A DNA stretch of 64,000 bases from Saururus chinensis (GCA_035235625.1 CP141142.1:40341644-40405643), one strand, 5' to 3'. Shown: positions 12,240 to 24,202, counted from the first letter of the stretch. Made by a program: numbers and translations. Notes: a model not told the origin generated them from the letters alone.

Positions 12240-12839
12240 CTAGATTTTAATCACAAATGTCATCAAACCTGAAATAACATGACATAAGGAAAACTTTGGA
12301 CAAAATACCCCTAACCGGCGTTAGGGTTTTGTATTGTGTAAAACTCTCATGATATCATATTCACAGGCAAATGACTTCAGACTCTGGCAATTCCTCCACG
12401 AGAAGACTTTGTTCCAATCTTCAACCCATTCCACCATCGATTTTGTCATTTGGAGCATTGAGCAGTGTTCATGCAGCATGAGGGCATATTTTATGACCCA
12501 TCCCACCATCTATTGTGAAAAACTTTAGGCAATATTTCGAAGATTATGGTTTTTTGTTTCTGGAAGGAGATTTCGAAAAACACTCCGGCGTTAATTCCAT
12601 TTCATTTTGTTTTTACAAGGTGATTTTTAAACTTTACACCCCAAAGTAAGTTTCGGCCGTGTAGCGAGGTTCCAATAAAGGTGTCAAATTTAGAGAAAGT
12701 CAGCAACTGATCGAGGGGTTAATCCGGGTTTAATCAGTTTCGTGGTAAGGCCTTTCCCAAAATCTACATTGTATATTTGTATGCACGATTTCTGGTTTGT
12801 CATGTATTAGAACACACGAAGTAAGAAGTTGAAGAATTT

Positions 12840-13955
12840 AAAAATATGTGGGGTGATGATTAGTGGTACGATAATGATATAGTTGACATGGAAAGTATGA
12901 TTGACGATGAAGAATTCGGAAACAGTGAGGTTCCCTGTAACGTCGAGGTTGAGGCAGAGGTAGAGTGGGATACAGTCGATAATTTAAACATGTTGGGACC
13001 AAATATTGATGAAGGCCAACTAATGACACGCAGTTTGCAAGCAAAAGATTACTAGAAGCTCCTCAAATTGGGCGCATATTTTCTTAGCCTATTGCATTTC
13101 AAGATGGTCTTGATCGATTTAACAATAAAGGTGAATTTCACATACCGTGTTGTGGATGAAAAAAGGAATATATATGCCGTAAAGTGCTCCAATCATTCTT
13201 GTGACTGGCACATAAGGGCTTCAAATATAGGAGATCATGCGACTATCATGAGGTTAATGCCGAACCATTCATGTGGAACCAAAGGAAATCAACTAATCAT
13301 CCCCTAGCATCGCACCTTTGGATTGCGAGAAAATATTATGGCCTATTTAAAGACTCAGTAAACATTACACCTAAGAGCATAGCAAGTTATATTTCGAAAC
13401 ATTGGGGCATAACTGCGAACTACAAGAAACGTTGGAGCACAAGTAATATATTTAGTGTCACGATATGTTAGTATATCGTGTTATCGATAACACTCTGATA
13501 ATACACTCACATTTTTTTTTCACATGACATACTTAAATATCGTGTTACCATGAACACAATGAGTCATCATTCATGGTTTACGATCTCACGACTAGAACAG
13601 ATGTCGTGTGATCGGGAACACGATGAAAGACACTGTCATATAACCTTTACTAAAGTGTACTCGATCATGCAGGTAAAACATTGACTAATTTAATAAATGG
13701 GGACCCAGATGAATCCTATAGCATACTTCCTGCTTACAGAAAGTAAATGGAATATATAAATCCAGGAAGTGTAGTTGTTCAAGTGACATCATGTGATATT
13801 CCCGAACCTTTAGGTGGGTACGTTTTCAAAAGAGTGTTTAGGATGTTTGGTCTAGTTGCTAGAGCTATGGCAGCAGCTTATAGCGGGAATGGGTTCATCC
13901 ACTGGTGTTATTTCAATGTCGCGAATGTTCCAGGAGTCTGCAAGAAGATCTGACG
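12840..13955 (+). pseudogene. MULE (MuDR-type) transposase remnant
   Basis: Pieces in several frames. An acidic N-terminal part (about 12850-13050, rich in D and E) ends at a stop. It is followed by a region with VKCSNHSCDWHIRAS and HSC (about 13170-13280), the zinc-finger-like N-terminal domain of plant MULE transposases. Then come IARKYYGLFKDSVNITPKSI (about 13320-13390) and, after a 220-bp AT-rich insertion, GDPDESYSILPAYRK and FKRVFRMFG (about 13700-13860). The order fits a MuDR transposase truncated before its catalytic core. A frame change, stop codons and the insertion make it non-functional. Confidence 0.6.
13445..13670. repeat. acacgat/atcgtgt-rich insertion inside MULE remnant
   Basis: An AT-rich block that breaks the transposase reading. 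It is dense in cacgat, atcgtgtta and tatcg words on both strands. Similar blocks occur at 19583-19790, 20490-20830, 21840-22110, 22950-23040 and 23220-23510. It may be a dispersed degenerate satellite or an ancient intron of the element. Confidence 0.5.
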
Positions 13956-14288
13956 CTGACTAACCGCCACTACCGAGATGAAGCATTTTGATCATTCCTC
14001 GCCAGCCTTTGAAGTGGACTCTAGATTTTTATTAATGTCTGTGTAATTTTAAAAGTGCTTTAAAGTTATGTTTTTGTGATGTAATGGAGTAATATTCTAT
14101 AAAGAAAAAAATTAATAAAAGCTTTTTTTCTTCCCATTCATAGTTGTGTTCCAATAGATTTTATTCCATTATGAAATCATCTGAATTGCGTTAAAGTTTA
14201 CACGATAGATGGAACTTCGTGTATTGAATGACACGCCTATGGCCACCTTGATATGGAAAAAGTTAGGTTGTTGGTTTGGATAGACGAC

Positions 14289-14586
14289 TGTTGTGCTTGG
14301 TGTAGGCACAAACGGTACCTCGAACTCTCATGCAAGAAAGGGGAGAAAGGAAGAAGAAAGGGGAAGAAATCAGAGTAGTTTCAATTGCATAACCATAACC
14401 AAGGAAGGGGACGACCCATATAGGGAGTTGCGCCAATTAGTGGCCCGGCTATCCCGTGGGCCACTAACTGGTCCAATACAAATATTCCTCCTATTACATA
14501 AGCAAATACTAAGCAAATATGAAAGAAAGTAGCCTACTGTAATGCAATAAAAGAGAAATAGAGAGCCTGGGTGAACGTGCACAACA
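14289..14586 (-). repeat. Gypsy element 3' LTR (left side)
   Basis: 298 bp, bounded by tgttgtg and cacaaca. It is closely similar to the right LTR over most of its length. It lacks a ~35-bp segment with cctctcttctagg present in the right copy, and it has an extra actaagcaaat-type duplication near 14508. The element's coding strand is -, so this is the downstream LTR. Confidence 0.9.
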
Positions 14587-14602
14587 CTCCACCACACTTC
14601 CG
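14587..14602 (-). other. Polypurine tract of gypsy element
   Basis: Directly inside the 3' LTR, the - strand reads ggaagtgtggtggag, a purine-rich stretch at the position where plus-strand DNA synthesis is primed. Assigned by position and composition only. Confidence 0.55.
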
Positions 14603-14734
14603 CTATTTGCCTTGACCTTAAGGTGACCAAGCTAGATAACTAGCCATGAACTCATCCTCGGACATCCACGTGGCATCCTCAAGGGGCTGGCCCTACCAAG
14701 AAATGAGCACCTCTATAATGATCCGGCTAGAACG

Positions 14735-17700
14735 TCAGACCCGATGCTTATCAAGCATCAAGGCTGGAACATGATCTACAGGCGGGGTTGATCCCATCAA
14801 AGTAGGTGGTGGAGCATCAGTGGCGAGGGAAGTGTCCCCCACACATTGACGGAGTCTGGAGACATGGAAGATAGGATGGACTAAGGAGCCAGGTGGTAGA
14901 ACAAGATGATAAACCACCAGGCCAATATGCTCCACCACTGCATATGGACCATGGAAACGGGGAGCGACCTTGGAATGCTTGGACAGAAACAAGGATGTCT
15001 GGCTTTGAGGGAGAACAGATACATAAACCAAGTCACCCATAGTAAACTCCATTTCCGTGTGATGACCATCATTAATTTGTTTCATCCGGTTCTGAGCAGA
15101 GGCTAAGTTCTCCTTAAGCTGGCGAAGAACCTTGTCCCGTGTCTGTAACATATATAATCCACCTCAGCCACAGAGGAGCGGTGAAGGACATAAGATAACA
15201 CTGTTGGAGGCGGGTGGCCATACAACACCTCAAAAGGAGTAAACCCCATGTGAGTGTGAAAGGCGGTGTTGTACAACCACTCCACCCATGGAAGAAGCTG
15301 AAGCCATCAGCAAGCCTGAGACATAGTGGAACAACAAAGATACTGCTCCAAACAATGGTTCGCCACCTCTGTCTGGCTATCTGTCTGTGGGTGATAAGCA
15401 GTGCTCATGTGGAGAGAGGTTACATGTAAAGCGAAGAACTCCTGCCAAAACTGAGAGATGAAGATCCTATCACGGTCAGATGCAATAGTGCGAGGCATGC
15501 CGTGGAGTTTGGCCACCTCCCTCACATAGGGCTCTACCACTATCTTGGCGGTGAATGGGTGGCCCAAAGCACAAAAGTGAGCATACTTGGACAACCGATC
15601 CACCATTACCAGAATCACTGACTTGCCTTGTACCACGGGCAAGGCCTCCACAAAGTCCATCGAAACATCATCCCAAACCTTGTTAGGAATGGGCAATGGT
15701 TGAAGCAAGTTGGCAGGGTACGTTGTGGCAGCCTTAGCTCTCTGACATACATCACAAGCGAGAGCATACTCCTCGACTGCATGTCGAATATCCTGCCACA
15801 TAAAGTTTTGGCTAACCTGCTTATAGGTGTAGAATGAGCCTTCATGACCAGCCACTAGAGTGTCATGGAAGTGGGAAAGAATGTGCCGGCGAAGATCATC
15901 AACATCAGGACCCAAAAACTGTCCTTCCAAAAGAGAAGGTTATCCCACCACAAAAAGAAGGGATGAGCCACTGGGTCGGCCTGGAGAGTTGTAATCAAGG
16001 TCTATGTTGGAGGATCCTCACTATATGCCAGCCTCAACTCAGCAATGAAGGGGCAGGACATGGTCAAAAGAGCCAGGCACGAACCGGTGGTAGAGCTGCG
16101 AAAAAGAGTGTCGGCCACAGTGTTGTCTGACCCTTTCTTGTAAATGACCTTATAATAATATCCAAGCAACTTACTAACCCACCAATGTTGTGCTGGAGTG
16201 GACACACGCTGCTCAAGGAAGTACTTCAGAGGTTGGTGGTCAGTGTGGATCAAGAACTGCGGCCAAGCAAGTAAGGTTGTCATTTGTTTATGGCAAGAAC
16301 AATAACGAGCATCTCCTTCTCATAAATGGACAGGGACAAGGAGCGGCCAACCAAAGCCTTGCTAAAGTAGGTAATGGGGCGCTTGTCCTGCAACAGCACC
16401 GCCCCTAGGCTGGTCTCTAAAGCATCTGTTTCAACCACAAAAGGACGACTGAAATCTAGTAGAATAAGAACAGGGGCCAATGCCATAGACTACTTCAACT
16501 GGTCAAAGGCCGCTTGGGCGGCACCAGTCCAGTTAAATGCCCCCTTCTTCAAAAGCTCTATAAGGGGCCAAACAATCTCTCCATATCGGTTGATGAACCT
16601 CCGATAGTAGCCAGTGAGGCCCAAAAAACCTCGTAGTGCATGGACACAAGTGGGCAGTGGCCAAGAGAGCATGGTGGCCACCTCCGACGGGTCAGTGGTG
16701 ACCCCATCCCAAGAGATAATATGTCCCTAATAATCAACCTGTGGGTTGCCAAAAGAAACACTTCGAACACTTAAGAAATAATGAGTTATCTCTCAGAATA
16801 GAGAAGATAGACCTAAGATGCTCCAAGTGGTCTGCCCAGGACTTGCTGTAGACAAGGATGTCATTAAAGAAGACCAAGAGGAAATGATGGAGGAAGGACC
16901 TGAAGAGATCGTTCATGAGGCCCTTGAAGGTGGAGGGGGCATTGGTTAGCCCAAATGGCATGCATGACAAGGAACTCGAAATGGCCGCCATGAGTTTGGA
17001 AGGCGTTCTTGTGCACATCGGTGGGCTGCACCCGAATCGGATGGTAACCCGATCGAAGATCTAGTTTACTGAAGAATGTCGCACCAACCAGCTCATCCAA
17101 AAGCTCCTCAATCACGGGAATGGGGTACTTATCCTTGATGGTGATAACATTCAAGGCCCAATAATTGACACAGAACCACCAAGTGTCATCCTTCTTACAA
17201 ACCAGCAACACAGGGGAGGAGAAGGAGCTTGTGCTAGGGTGGATGAGACCTGACTGAAGCATGTCGGCAATGAGGTGCTCTATCTCTACCTTCTGAATGT
17301 GAGGATAACGGTAGGGGCGGACATTGGCTGGAGATGCCCCAGAAATGATAGGGATATGGTGGTCATGAAGCCGTACTGGTGGGAAGCCCTTCGGCTCAGC
17401 AAACACATCCCTATGTTCTGCCAATAAAGTAAGAAGATTCGGAGGTAGCTCGTCTTGATGCACCTCGACAACTGCCCGTTGTTGAAGGAGGAACCCCTGG
17501 GGTGCAAAGCGGAAGAAGGAACTCACTGATTGGGCTGAGAGAAGGATGCCCAGCTGAGAGCCTTGAAGCCGAACCCGTTGTCCCTGAATCTCGAAGTTCA
17601 TAACTATATCTTTGAAGTTCCAGACCATGTCCCCCAGCTCCTGTAGCCACTGAACCCTTAGCACCACGTCCGCCCCCTTCATGGGCAGCAAGAAGAGGTC

Positions 17701-18123
17701 GGTGATGAAGGTGTGGCCTTGGATGGAGAGGGCTGCCTAAGCATAAACTTTGAAACTCCTAAGATGCTTCCCGTCACCGATCAAAACATCGAAGGGCTTC
17801 AAATCTGACACTAAGCAGCCTAGTCTCTGAGCCATCTTGTCATTGATGAAGTTGTGGGTGGAACCGCTATCGATTAAGATGGCCACTTGCTGGTGCTTGA
17901 GGTGGCCTTGGACCAGCATCGTACGAGGAGTAAATGCCCCCGAGAAGGCATGGACAAAGATCTCAGGCAACACATCGTCATAGTGGGATGAGTCAACCAT
18001 GTTTGCCACATCCTCCTCGTCGATCTCCTCCACGAGGAGGTTGCCTTTGATGGAACAACGATGCCCTAGAACAAACTTTTCATCACAACGGAAGCATAGC
18101 CCCTTCGACCAACGTTCCTCCAT
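14735..18123 (-). pseudogene. Gypsy pol remnant: protease, RT, RNase H, integrase
   Basis: Reading on -: zinc knuckle GLCFRCDEKFVLGHRC (about 18100); aspartic protease LIDSGSTHNFI (about 17860) with its DSG intact; RT with KYPIPVIEELLDEL and FFSKLDLRSGYH (about 17090), then, after a frame change near 16970, MPFGLTNAPSTF and FFNDILVYS (about 16860); RNase H VVETDALETSLGAVLL (about 16420); integrase zinc-binding C..C in CDVCQRAK (about 15740), then MDFVEALP, ASDRDRIFISQFW and TAYHPQTDSQTEV; and a C-terminal part ending near 14735. The RT active-site YxDD is replaced by FFND. Stops occur between blocks (near 16734, 16490, 16280 and 16002), so no full polyprotein is possible. Confidence 0.9.
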
Positions 18124-19242
18124 CTACGCCGATGTGAGACGACAGACAATCTAGTCAGGCAGAGGGGGCAGTTGGCCAGGTCAGCTTGGCATTGAGTTGC
18201 TAGCTGGGGCGGGAAGGGGGCTAGCGCTAATAGTAGAACGTGGGAAGGGCCCAAACCGCCCCCCTCTCCACTGTCTAGCCAACTTCTCTTCCTCAATATA
18301 TGCATGTTGCATGATGTCCTGCATACTAGAGTATGGAAAATGGCACATCTTATCAGATATCTCCAGTTTGAGACCCCTCTTGAACATTCCAACCAAGGCT
18401 GCCACTGGCCAATCAGGAAGGCGGTTGGCCACCTTCATGAACTTTGTGTAATAGGCCCAGATGGTGGTGGTTTGGCACAACAAGGAAAGCATCTTGTTGA
18501 AGTCCTGGAACTCATTGGGGCTAAATTGGATGCACAACTGGTCAGAGAAGGCAACCCAAGTGGGGTAACTCACCTCCTTCTCGAAGCTCTAGAACTAGAC
18601 GGAAGTGTCACTGTCCAGGTGGAATGTGGCTATGCTCAACTGTTCAACCTCGGAGTGCGTTCCCTAGTAGGTGAAAAACTTATCAGCCTTGTACAACCAC
18701 TCCAGTGGTTCATTATCCCCATTGTAGCGTGGGAACTGTAGGCGGGCCAAATAAGGCTTAGCTCCTTGTGGTCCACCATAAGGCCTCGGGTACTCCTCTC
18801 AGTTGTCCTCCATCTCATGAAATAAGTTTCTAGGTGGTGGCATCATTAGAGCATTTTCCCGAACACCTGGCATACCTCGTATCTCCCAGGCCTGGCGCCT
18901 CCCTTCAACGGCTTGATCGACTATGCTGAAGTGCATAGGGCCCATGGGAACACATGCATCCTTGTCTGTCGTCACCTGAGGGTCAAGACAATGCAATTCA
19001 GGGGCCTGGGATGGCTCCCCCTTCTCTATGTTGGCAGGCTACGGCCTAGCCAACATGGACGTTGTGCATTCCGCCTGCAACTGAGACACAACCATGGTTA
19101 GAGAGGCAATCTGAGCCGCGAGCTGCACCATGGTAGGATCATTGTTGGTCTTCAGAGCAGTTTTTGGGCTGTTGGCCAAGACCGTGGTCTCCTTCTTGGG
19201 CTGAACTTTCATAGCCGTGGTGGGCTGCTTGCCTCGCACCAT
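18124..19242 (-). pseudogene. Gypsy gag remnant
   Basis: Starts at the ATG at 19242 (MVRGKQPTT), 18 bp after the primer-binding site. It runs through a leader with VQLAAQIASLTMVVSQLQAE, a likely coiled-coil segment, then hits a stop near 19039. Capsid-like sequence resumes about 18570-18300 (WVAFSDQLCIQFSPNEFQDF and PYSSMQDIMQHAYIEEEKL), followed by the zinc knuckle. Several stops and frame changes. It would have formed the element's capsid, but is now non-coding. Confidence 0.8.
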
Positions 19243-19259
19243 GACCGGGGATCGTGAAG

Positions 19260-19271
19260 GCTCTGATACCA
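19260..19271 (-). other. Primer-binding site (initiator Met-tRNA type)
   Basis: On -, tggtatcagagc directly follows the 5' LTR after one spacer base. This is the classical complement to the 3' end of plant initiator methionine tRNA used by many gypsy and copia elements. It confirms the element's orientation. Confidence 0.9.
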
Positions 19272-19272
19272 A

Positions 19273-19582
19273 TGTTGTGTCCGGTGTAGGCACAAACATT
19301 ACCTCGAACTCTCACGCAAGAAAGGGGAGAAAGGAAGAAGAAAGGGGAGGAAATTAGAGTAGTTTCAATTGCATAACCATAACCAAGAAAGGGGATGACC
19401 CATATAGGGAGTCACGCCCCTCTCTTCTAGGGAGTCGCACCAGTTAGTGGGTCGGCTATCCCGTGGGCCACTAACTGGTCCAATACAAATATTCATCCTA
19501 TTACATAAGCAAATATGAAAGAAAGTAGCCTACTATAAAGCAATAAAAGAGAAATAGAGAGCCCGGGTGAATGTGCACAACA
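19273..19582 (-). repeat. Gypsy element 5' LTR (right side)
   Basis: 310 bp, tgttgtg...cacaaca, followed by the target duplication acgac. It differs from the left LTR by scattered substitutions and the indels noted there, so the insertion is not very recent. Confidence 0.9.
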
Positions 19583-20072
19583 ACGACTAACATGCCTTTC
19601 GTGTTACCAATGACATGATATAGTAGATGCCATCTATACAATTGCATGGCCTTAGCATCCCACGTGACATTGATAACACAATATCATGAATTAGTTTTGA
19701 TATCGCATTATCTGGGTCACGAAAGTGGTACATATCGTCTTATCGTGTAGCATGAAGAACGCACAAAACAATTGTATGCTAATTAACACAATAGCTATAT
19801 TGATCGTCTGTTTGTACACACAAGAGAAGATATGCTGCCCGAACATCCTGGTTCGGTTTGAACCTTCTGGTGCGAACCGAACCTTCTTGTTTGGGCTACC
19901 TAGCCTATCGGTTCAATGATGATAGAACATTCTTGTGCGGCTGAACCTTCTAGCTCAGGCTGCCTAGCCTGTCATCTTGTAGGTTTGGAGTCGTAGGAAC
20001 TTTCTCGATCCTGGCTTGCTATATATTAGGGTCAGGGTTTGGAGATGCTCACACACTGGTCATCGACGGCGC

Positions 20073-20425
20073 AATGGAGCATTCTGGATATTGCTTTAGT
20101 GCCGGATGGTGAATAACCCCCCCATCAAATATTGTCCTCACCTACATTTGTTGGAGGGTATGATTCACTACCATGCATTATTTCAATGTCGTTAATGTCC
20201 CATCACATTTTATTTGATCGGTCCTCACCATTTATATTTCAATGTCCTGAGATGGATCATTCTGGATATTGCTTTAGCGTCGGATTGTGAATCATCCCCC
20301 AATTGATGCGGTCCTCACCTACATTTGATGGAGGACATGATTCACTACTAGGCTTTATTTCAATGTCTTGAATGTTTCGTCACATTTTATCTGATCGGTC
20401 CTCACCAGCCTCTGAAGTGGTCATT
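20073..20425 (+). repeat. Tandem duplication of about 180 bp
   Basis: The block beginning cattctggatattgcttta at 20076 recurs at 20256. It is followed in both by cggat.gtgaat.a.cccc, gtcctcacctacattt and ttatttcaatgtc. The end (cctca/gccagcct.tgaagtgg) also matches 13958-13985 next to the MULE transposase remnant, so the gypsy insertion splits related repeats. Confidence 0.7.
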
Positions 20426-21074
20426 CAGTTCGTTATGTAATATTGGTTTTTTAAAGGTTTTGTAATGATATGAAGATTGTACATTTGGATACACGACTAA
20501 CGTGCCAATCGTCTTTGTAATAACACGATAAAGATTTATATTACACGATATTTAGTGGGACCAATGATACGATATACTAGATTTCATTTGAACAATAACA
20601 CGACCTAAGTGACAATCGTGATATCAATAAAACGATGGGCTGAAGTTTCGTTCCTTATATCATTTTCTAGGACACGATAGTGGTACATATTGTTTGATCG
20701 AATACACGACATCATCAACGACCGGCTGTTTCCAAGTAATAATGTAGTGATCCTATGCTTACTAACACGATCTCAAATTTATTATACGTTCAAACACACG
20801 ACTGGATGCGGCTTCATTTAAAAACATACACAATAACAAGATGTAGTTCAGTACCAATGGAGAATTACACAATATGACATAAAAAAACAAAGTTGTCAAT
20901 TAATTATGTTTTATCAGTAAATAATGTAAAATGCCAATTGTCTAATTACAATTCATCTCGATCTAGATCAAATTCATTGACGATTCAAGCCCAAAGAATA
21001 GCAGCACAGGTTGAGGCCTAACCAATCATGTTATCTCCATTTGTCTAAAATTAGGCTAAAGCACACCCCCTGCT

Positions 21075-21700
21075 AAGGATTTGCTTGGTTGGTCCAAGAT
21101 CCTTCATTATAAAATTAGAAGATAATTGTCTCTTGAGCATTTCAATCTCACCATAGTATACTTCTGCAATCTACATGTCATCCACATATAACAGCAAAAG
21201 CAAGTAGGAGGTTCTCAACTTTTTGTAATAACAGCAGTTATCATAATAGCAACGATAAAATCAAATGGATAGCATGAACCCATCAATTTTCCTGTACCAC
21301 TGTATTGGAGCTTGCTTGAGGCCATACAAGCTCTTAAATAACCTGCAAACCATGTTTTCCTTGCCTTATAACCATGGGGTTGATGCATGTAGATCTCCTC
21401 TTCCAAAACGCCATGTAAGAAAGATGTCTTAAGATCCAACTGCTCAAAGTGAAGATCCTCAACTGCAACAATGGACAACATCGTTCTGATGGTAGCAATT
21501 CTAACAACATGAGCAAATATCTCTATATAATCTACTCCATACTTCTGCTGAAAACCTTTGACAATGAGTCTAGCTTTGTGCCTCTTGCTTCCATTAGCTT
21601 TCTGTTTTAGCCTATAAACCCACTTGTTATGTAATGCCTTTTCACCTGGAGGTAGGGGAACTAATTTGGTCAAGCATAGCGGCCTTCTCCACATTGCTCA
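21075..21700 (-). pseudogene. Ty1/copia reverse transcriptase fragment
   Basis: On - it reads LPPGEKALHNKWVYRLKQ, KARLIVKGFQQKYGVDY, LDLKTSFLHGVLEEEIYMHQ, then LLYVDDM (about 21180) and YGEIEMLKRQLSSNF plus MKDLGPTKQIL (about 21110-21150). This is the conserved core of a Ty1/copia RT, covering only the middle of pol. A frameshift and unrelated sequence lie between the main ORF end (21215) and the YVDD part. No LTRs were found nearby, so it is a truncated relic in the MULE region. Confidence 0.85.
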
Positions 21701-22108
21701 AAAATTGGGTAAATCTGGGCCACCTCTTGCACCTCGGGCTACATGGAGGACCACTGGGAACCTATATGGATGTATGCTCATAAAACCATACTTGGTGGAC
21801 AATACAAAATAAACTGGTCAGAAGTGTGAGTATGACAATTTAGTCGTGGTAGGTATAACACGTTTTGCAACAACATCTTGTTATTAATTACATGATAGCC
21901 CATTATTGTGTAACGTTATATACATGATATGGTACTCGGTCGTCTTACCACGCACATGATATTTCAATGTGCGTGTTATACCTCGTATTTTCATAAACAC
22001 AATCGACTTGATATCATGTGTGTGGCAGTATACATGTGTTTGTAGAAATATCATGTCATTAGAAATACAAAAATAGAATTCATCGTGATATCTATAATAC
22101 GAGAGTTA

Positions 22109-22835
22109 CCTTGAGCACAAATGAAGCCCCAACTAGAATTCCGGCAGTGGCGGAGCGCTCATCCTGTCTGCTCATAATGTTCTGGTGGGCTAATGATATG
22201 CCTCTCATCAATATATCATGCATGGCCCCAGCCCAATTGTAGCTCCCCACGACCGACAAGTTATTTATGTAATCACACAGAGTTGGGGATACACCTCTGT
22301 TGCTCTATGTGAATAACACCAGGACCCCCATATGCATGATAGCCAGTTGTGCTAAGTCTTCGTCTGACACAGTCCGTGTGTCGGCAACCACTTATTTCAA
22401 TATTTCTTCAAGTCATGTCTTCTCTGGTCGCTTCCCTTAGAAGAACTTCTTGTAGAATTGCCCCTTGCCTTGGGTAGCCTTGCCCTCGCTACTTTCTAAT
22501 TTATACGAGTTCCCTTTTCCACTCAAACTTGATATCATTGCCACTTCATCCATCGTAAGGGGTAGTCTTTTACCCCTAATGTTGAAGGCCTCCTGTGAGT
22601 CATCCCAACACTCACCAATAAGAACATCCAATAGCGGCTTAGAGATGATGATGGGCTCGCAATCATATAATTGGTAGAACCCAATCTCCACCAAGATAGT
22701 CTTACATCCCGAACATTAATCAACATGGTCTTTTGATAGACGGAGTCTAGTGGGGAAACTATTTGTTTCTAGTCCCGGTCTTCTCCTGTAGATTCTCTTC
22801 TTCTTATCTTCTACTGTCTTCACGGACTCCGCCAT
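22109..22835 (-). pseudogene. Plant mobile domain (PMD)-like gene remnant
   Basis: A start at 22835 gives MAESVKTVEDKKKR before a stop. The frame then resumes with GFYQLYDCEPIIISKPLLD, FNIRGKRLPLTMDEVAMI and SLCDYINN.SVVGSYNWAGA followed by HDILMRGISLAHQN. The pattern 'nfrGkrLplTmdEvaml' plus 'l.ditslgsYnWAgavhdyLm' is typical of plant mobile domain / aminotransferase-like proteins (the MAIN/MAIL family) and relatives carried by transposons. At least three stops interrupt it. A possible donor (ag|gtaact) ends the block at about 22110. The surrounding MULE remnants suggest it was a transposon passenger. Family call is moderate. Confidence 0.55.
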
Positions 22836-23823
22836 TTTTTGTAATACTCTAACTTTACATCTACAAAATTAGATAAATATATGTATATCAACAATGGGTT
22901 GTAACCATAATCAAAAGTTGTGTTGATTCACATTATATAACTAACTTCCTTATATACGATAAGTATATATATCGTGTTATCGGATATACTATAATAGGAC
23001 AACTCATACACGATATCACAACGCACCGTTGTAATTACAAGGATTGTATGGAGGCTCAAAGTTATCAAATGAAGTCCTTGTCCCACCCATCATTGGCGAC
23101 AATTCCTCTGATCTATTCTAATTGACTTCTATCCCAGGTTCTGTAGACATTGGATTGGTGAAAGATGATGGACATGAATTTCTTGAGGGCAAGTTTTTCA
23201 GTTCTCCCAATCTGCATTGCACATTATCGTGTTAAAAAAATGCGACATCACTTGAATTCATGTATTCGGTTAGATGCTTACAATTCAAATCGTGATACCG
23301 AAACCACGATATGAATGCATGTTGTGTTATTACACTACGATGAAAATCATTATTGATATATCACATGTATATGTCGTATCATTACCAATGCAATATATTA
23401 TAAATCATGTTTCTTTCATCACATGATATGATTTGAACGTCACACGATATATTCTATATCGTATGCTTGAGTACACGATAAAGATCAATCTCGTGTATTC
23501 TAAAGTTTTGTTGTTACCTAATAGTTTCAAATGTGAACTATGTTTCATTGACTCCAATTTGAAATCCGACATTTAGAGCTCAGCTGAACCATTATGACCG
23601 GTGATTTAGCTCTATTGACTATCTAGTTCCTTTCTACGGATGGTGATTTGTCACCGTTGTCAGGCTCTTTCATCTCAGCATACAATGATAACACCTTCGT
23701 ATTCGCCTTCTAATAAATGGAGAACATTGATTGGAGGCCCTCATCATTTTGTAGTTCATATAGCATGGATGATTGTAAAGATGAAATTAAATACTTCAAA
23801 GTGACATTACCATTGACGAAAAG

Positions 23824-24015
23824 TCATACTTTGACTTGAACCAGCAGCTCGCCGAACCTCACCGATGGATTAATTTTCATCAACCGTGCCTTTTCACCTA
23901 TATACATAGCAGCATTGCCTACCTCTCCTTTGTAATGTATGTAAATACCAATCTTATCCATAATCGGTGTAAAAGGGGGATCAAATATGTTAAATGCAGT
24001 CTTTGGAGCCCTCAA
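23824..24015 (-). pseudogene. MULE-associated N-terminal domain remnant
   Basis: A 63-codon open stretch on - contains IGIYIHYKGEVGNAAMYI, then a polar stretch and FGELLVQVKV. It resembles the N-terminal 'v.v.y.G.w......Y.gG......v......sf..L...v' domain that precedes plant MULE transposases. It points away from the transposase remnant at 12840-13955, so the composite has had an inversion or holds two elements. Weak similarity. Confidence 0.4.
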
Positions 24016-24202
24016 ACCACGTTTGTAGTGTCAAAAAATACTTTTTTCTTGCTGAACGATGCTCGCCGAGGAGTCACAGCCGGTCACCTCCCGCCAGCAA
24101 CATTGTTCCCGTGTTCATTTATTTTATAAAATATAGAATAGTAAAAACTTAAAGGCAGTTTTGTCCATAAATAGGTCATATGTATTTGTGTTTAAAATCT
24201 AG

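Larger units (their letters stand above)
14289..19582 (-). mobile_element. Complete Ty3/gypsy LTR retrotransposon (chromovirus-like), 5294 bp, inactive
   Basis: The two LTRs (14289-14586 and 19273-19582) begin tgttgtg and end cacaaca. The whole is flanked by identical acgac at 14284-14288 and 19583-19587. Read on -, the order is LTR, primer-binding site, gag with zinc knuckle, protease, reverse transcriptase, RNase H, integrase and C-terminal region, LTR. Pol order RT-RH-INT defines Ty3/gypsy. Compact size, short LTRs and an integrase C-terminal sequence resembling chromoviruses suggest the Reina or Tekay group; this is inference. Many stops and frameshifts make it dead. Confidence 0.92.
12240..24202. 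mobile_element. Degenerate Mutator-like (MULE) composite region, about 12 kb
   Basis: The outer borders carry inverted sequence. ctagattttaatcacaaa at 12240 matches the reverse complement of 24202 downward with one mismatch, followed inward on both sides by tgac.ta and tggacaaaa. Inside lie MULE transposase remnants on + (12840-13955), a MULE N-terminal-like remnant on - (23824-24015) and a PMD remnant on - (22109-22835). A gypsy element (14289-19582) and a copia fragment (21075-21700) are inserted. No 9-bp target duplication was found, so the borders are a proposal. Autonomous plant MULEs commonly carry extra host-derived domains, which would explain the PMD gene. Everything inside is broken. 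Confidence 0.5.

Noticed and set aside
22465..22677. + strand open frame opposite the PMD remnant
   Set aside because: The - strand carries the recognisable PMD pattern; the + frame is its shadow.
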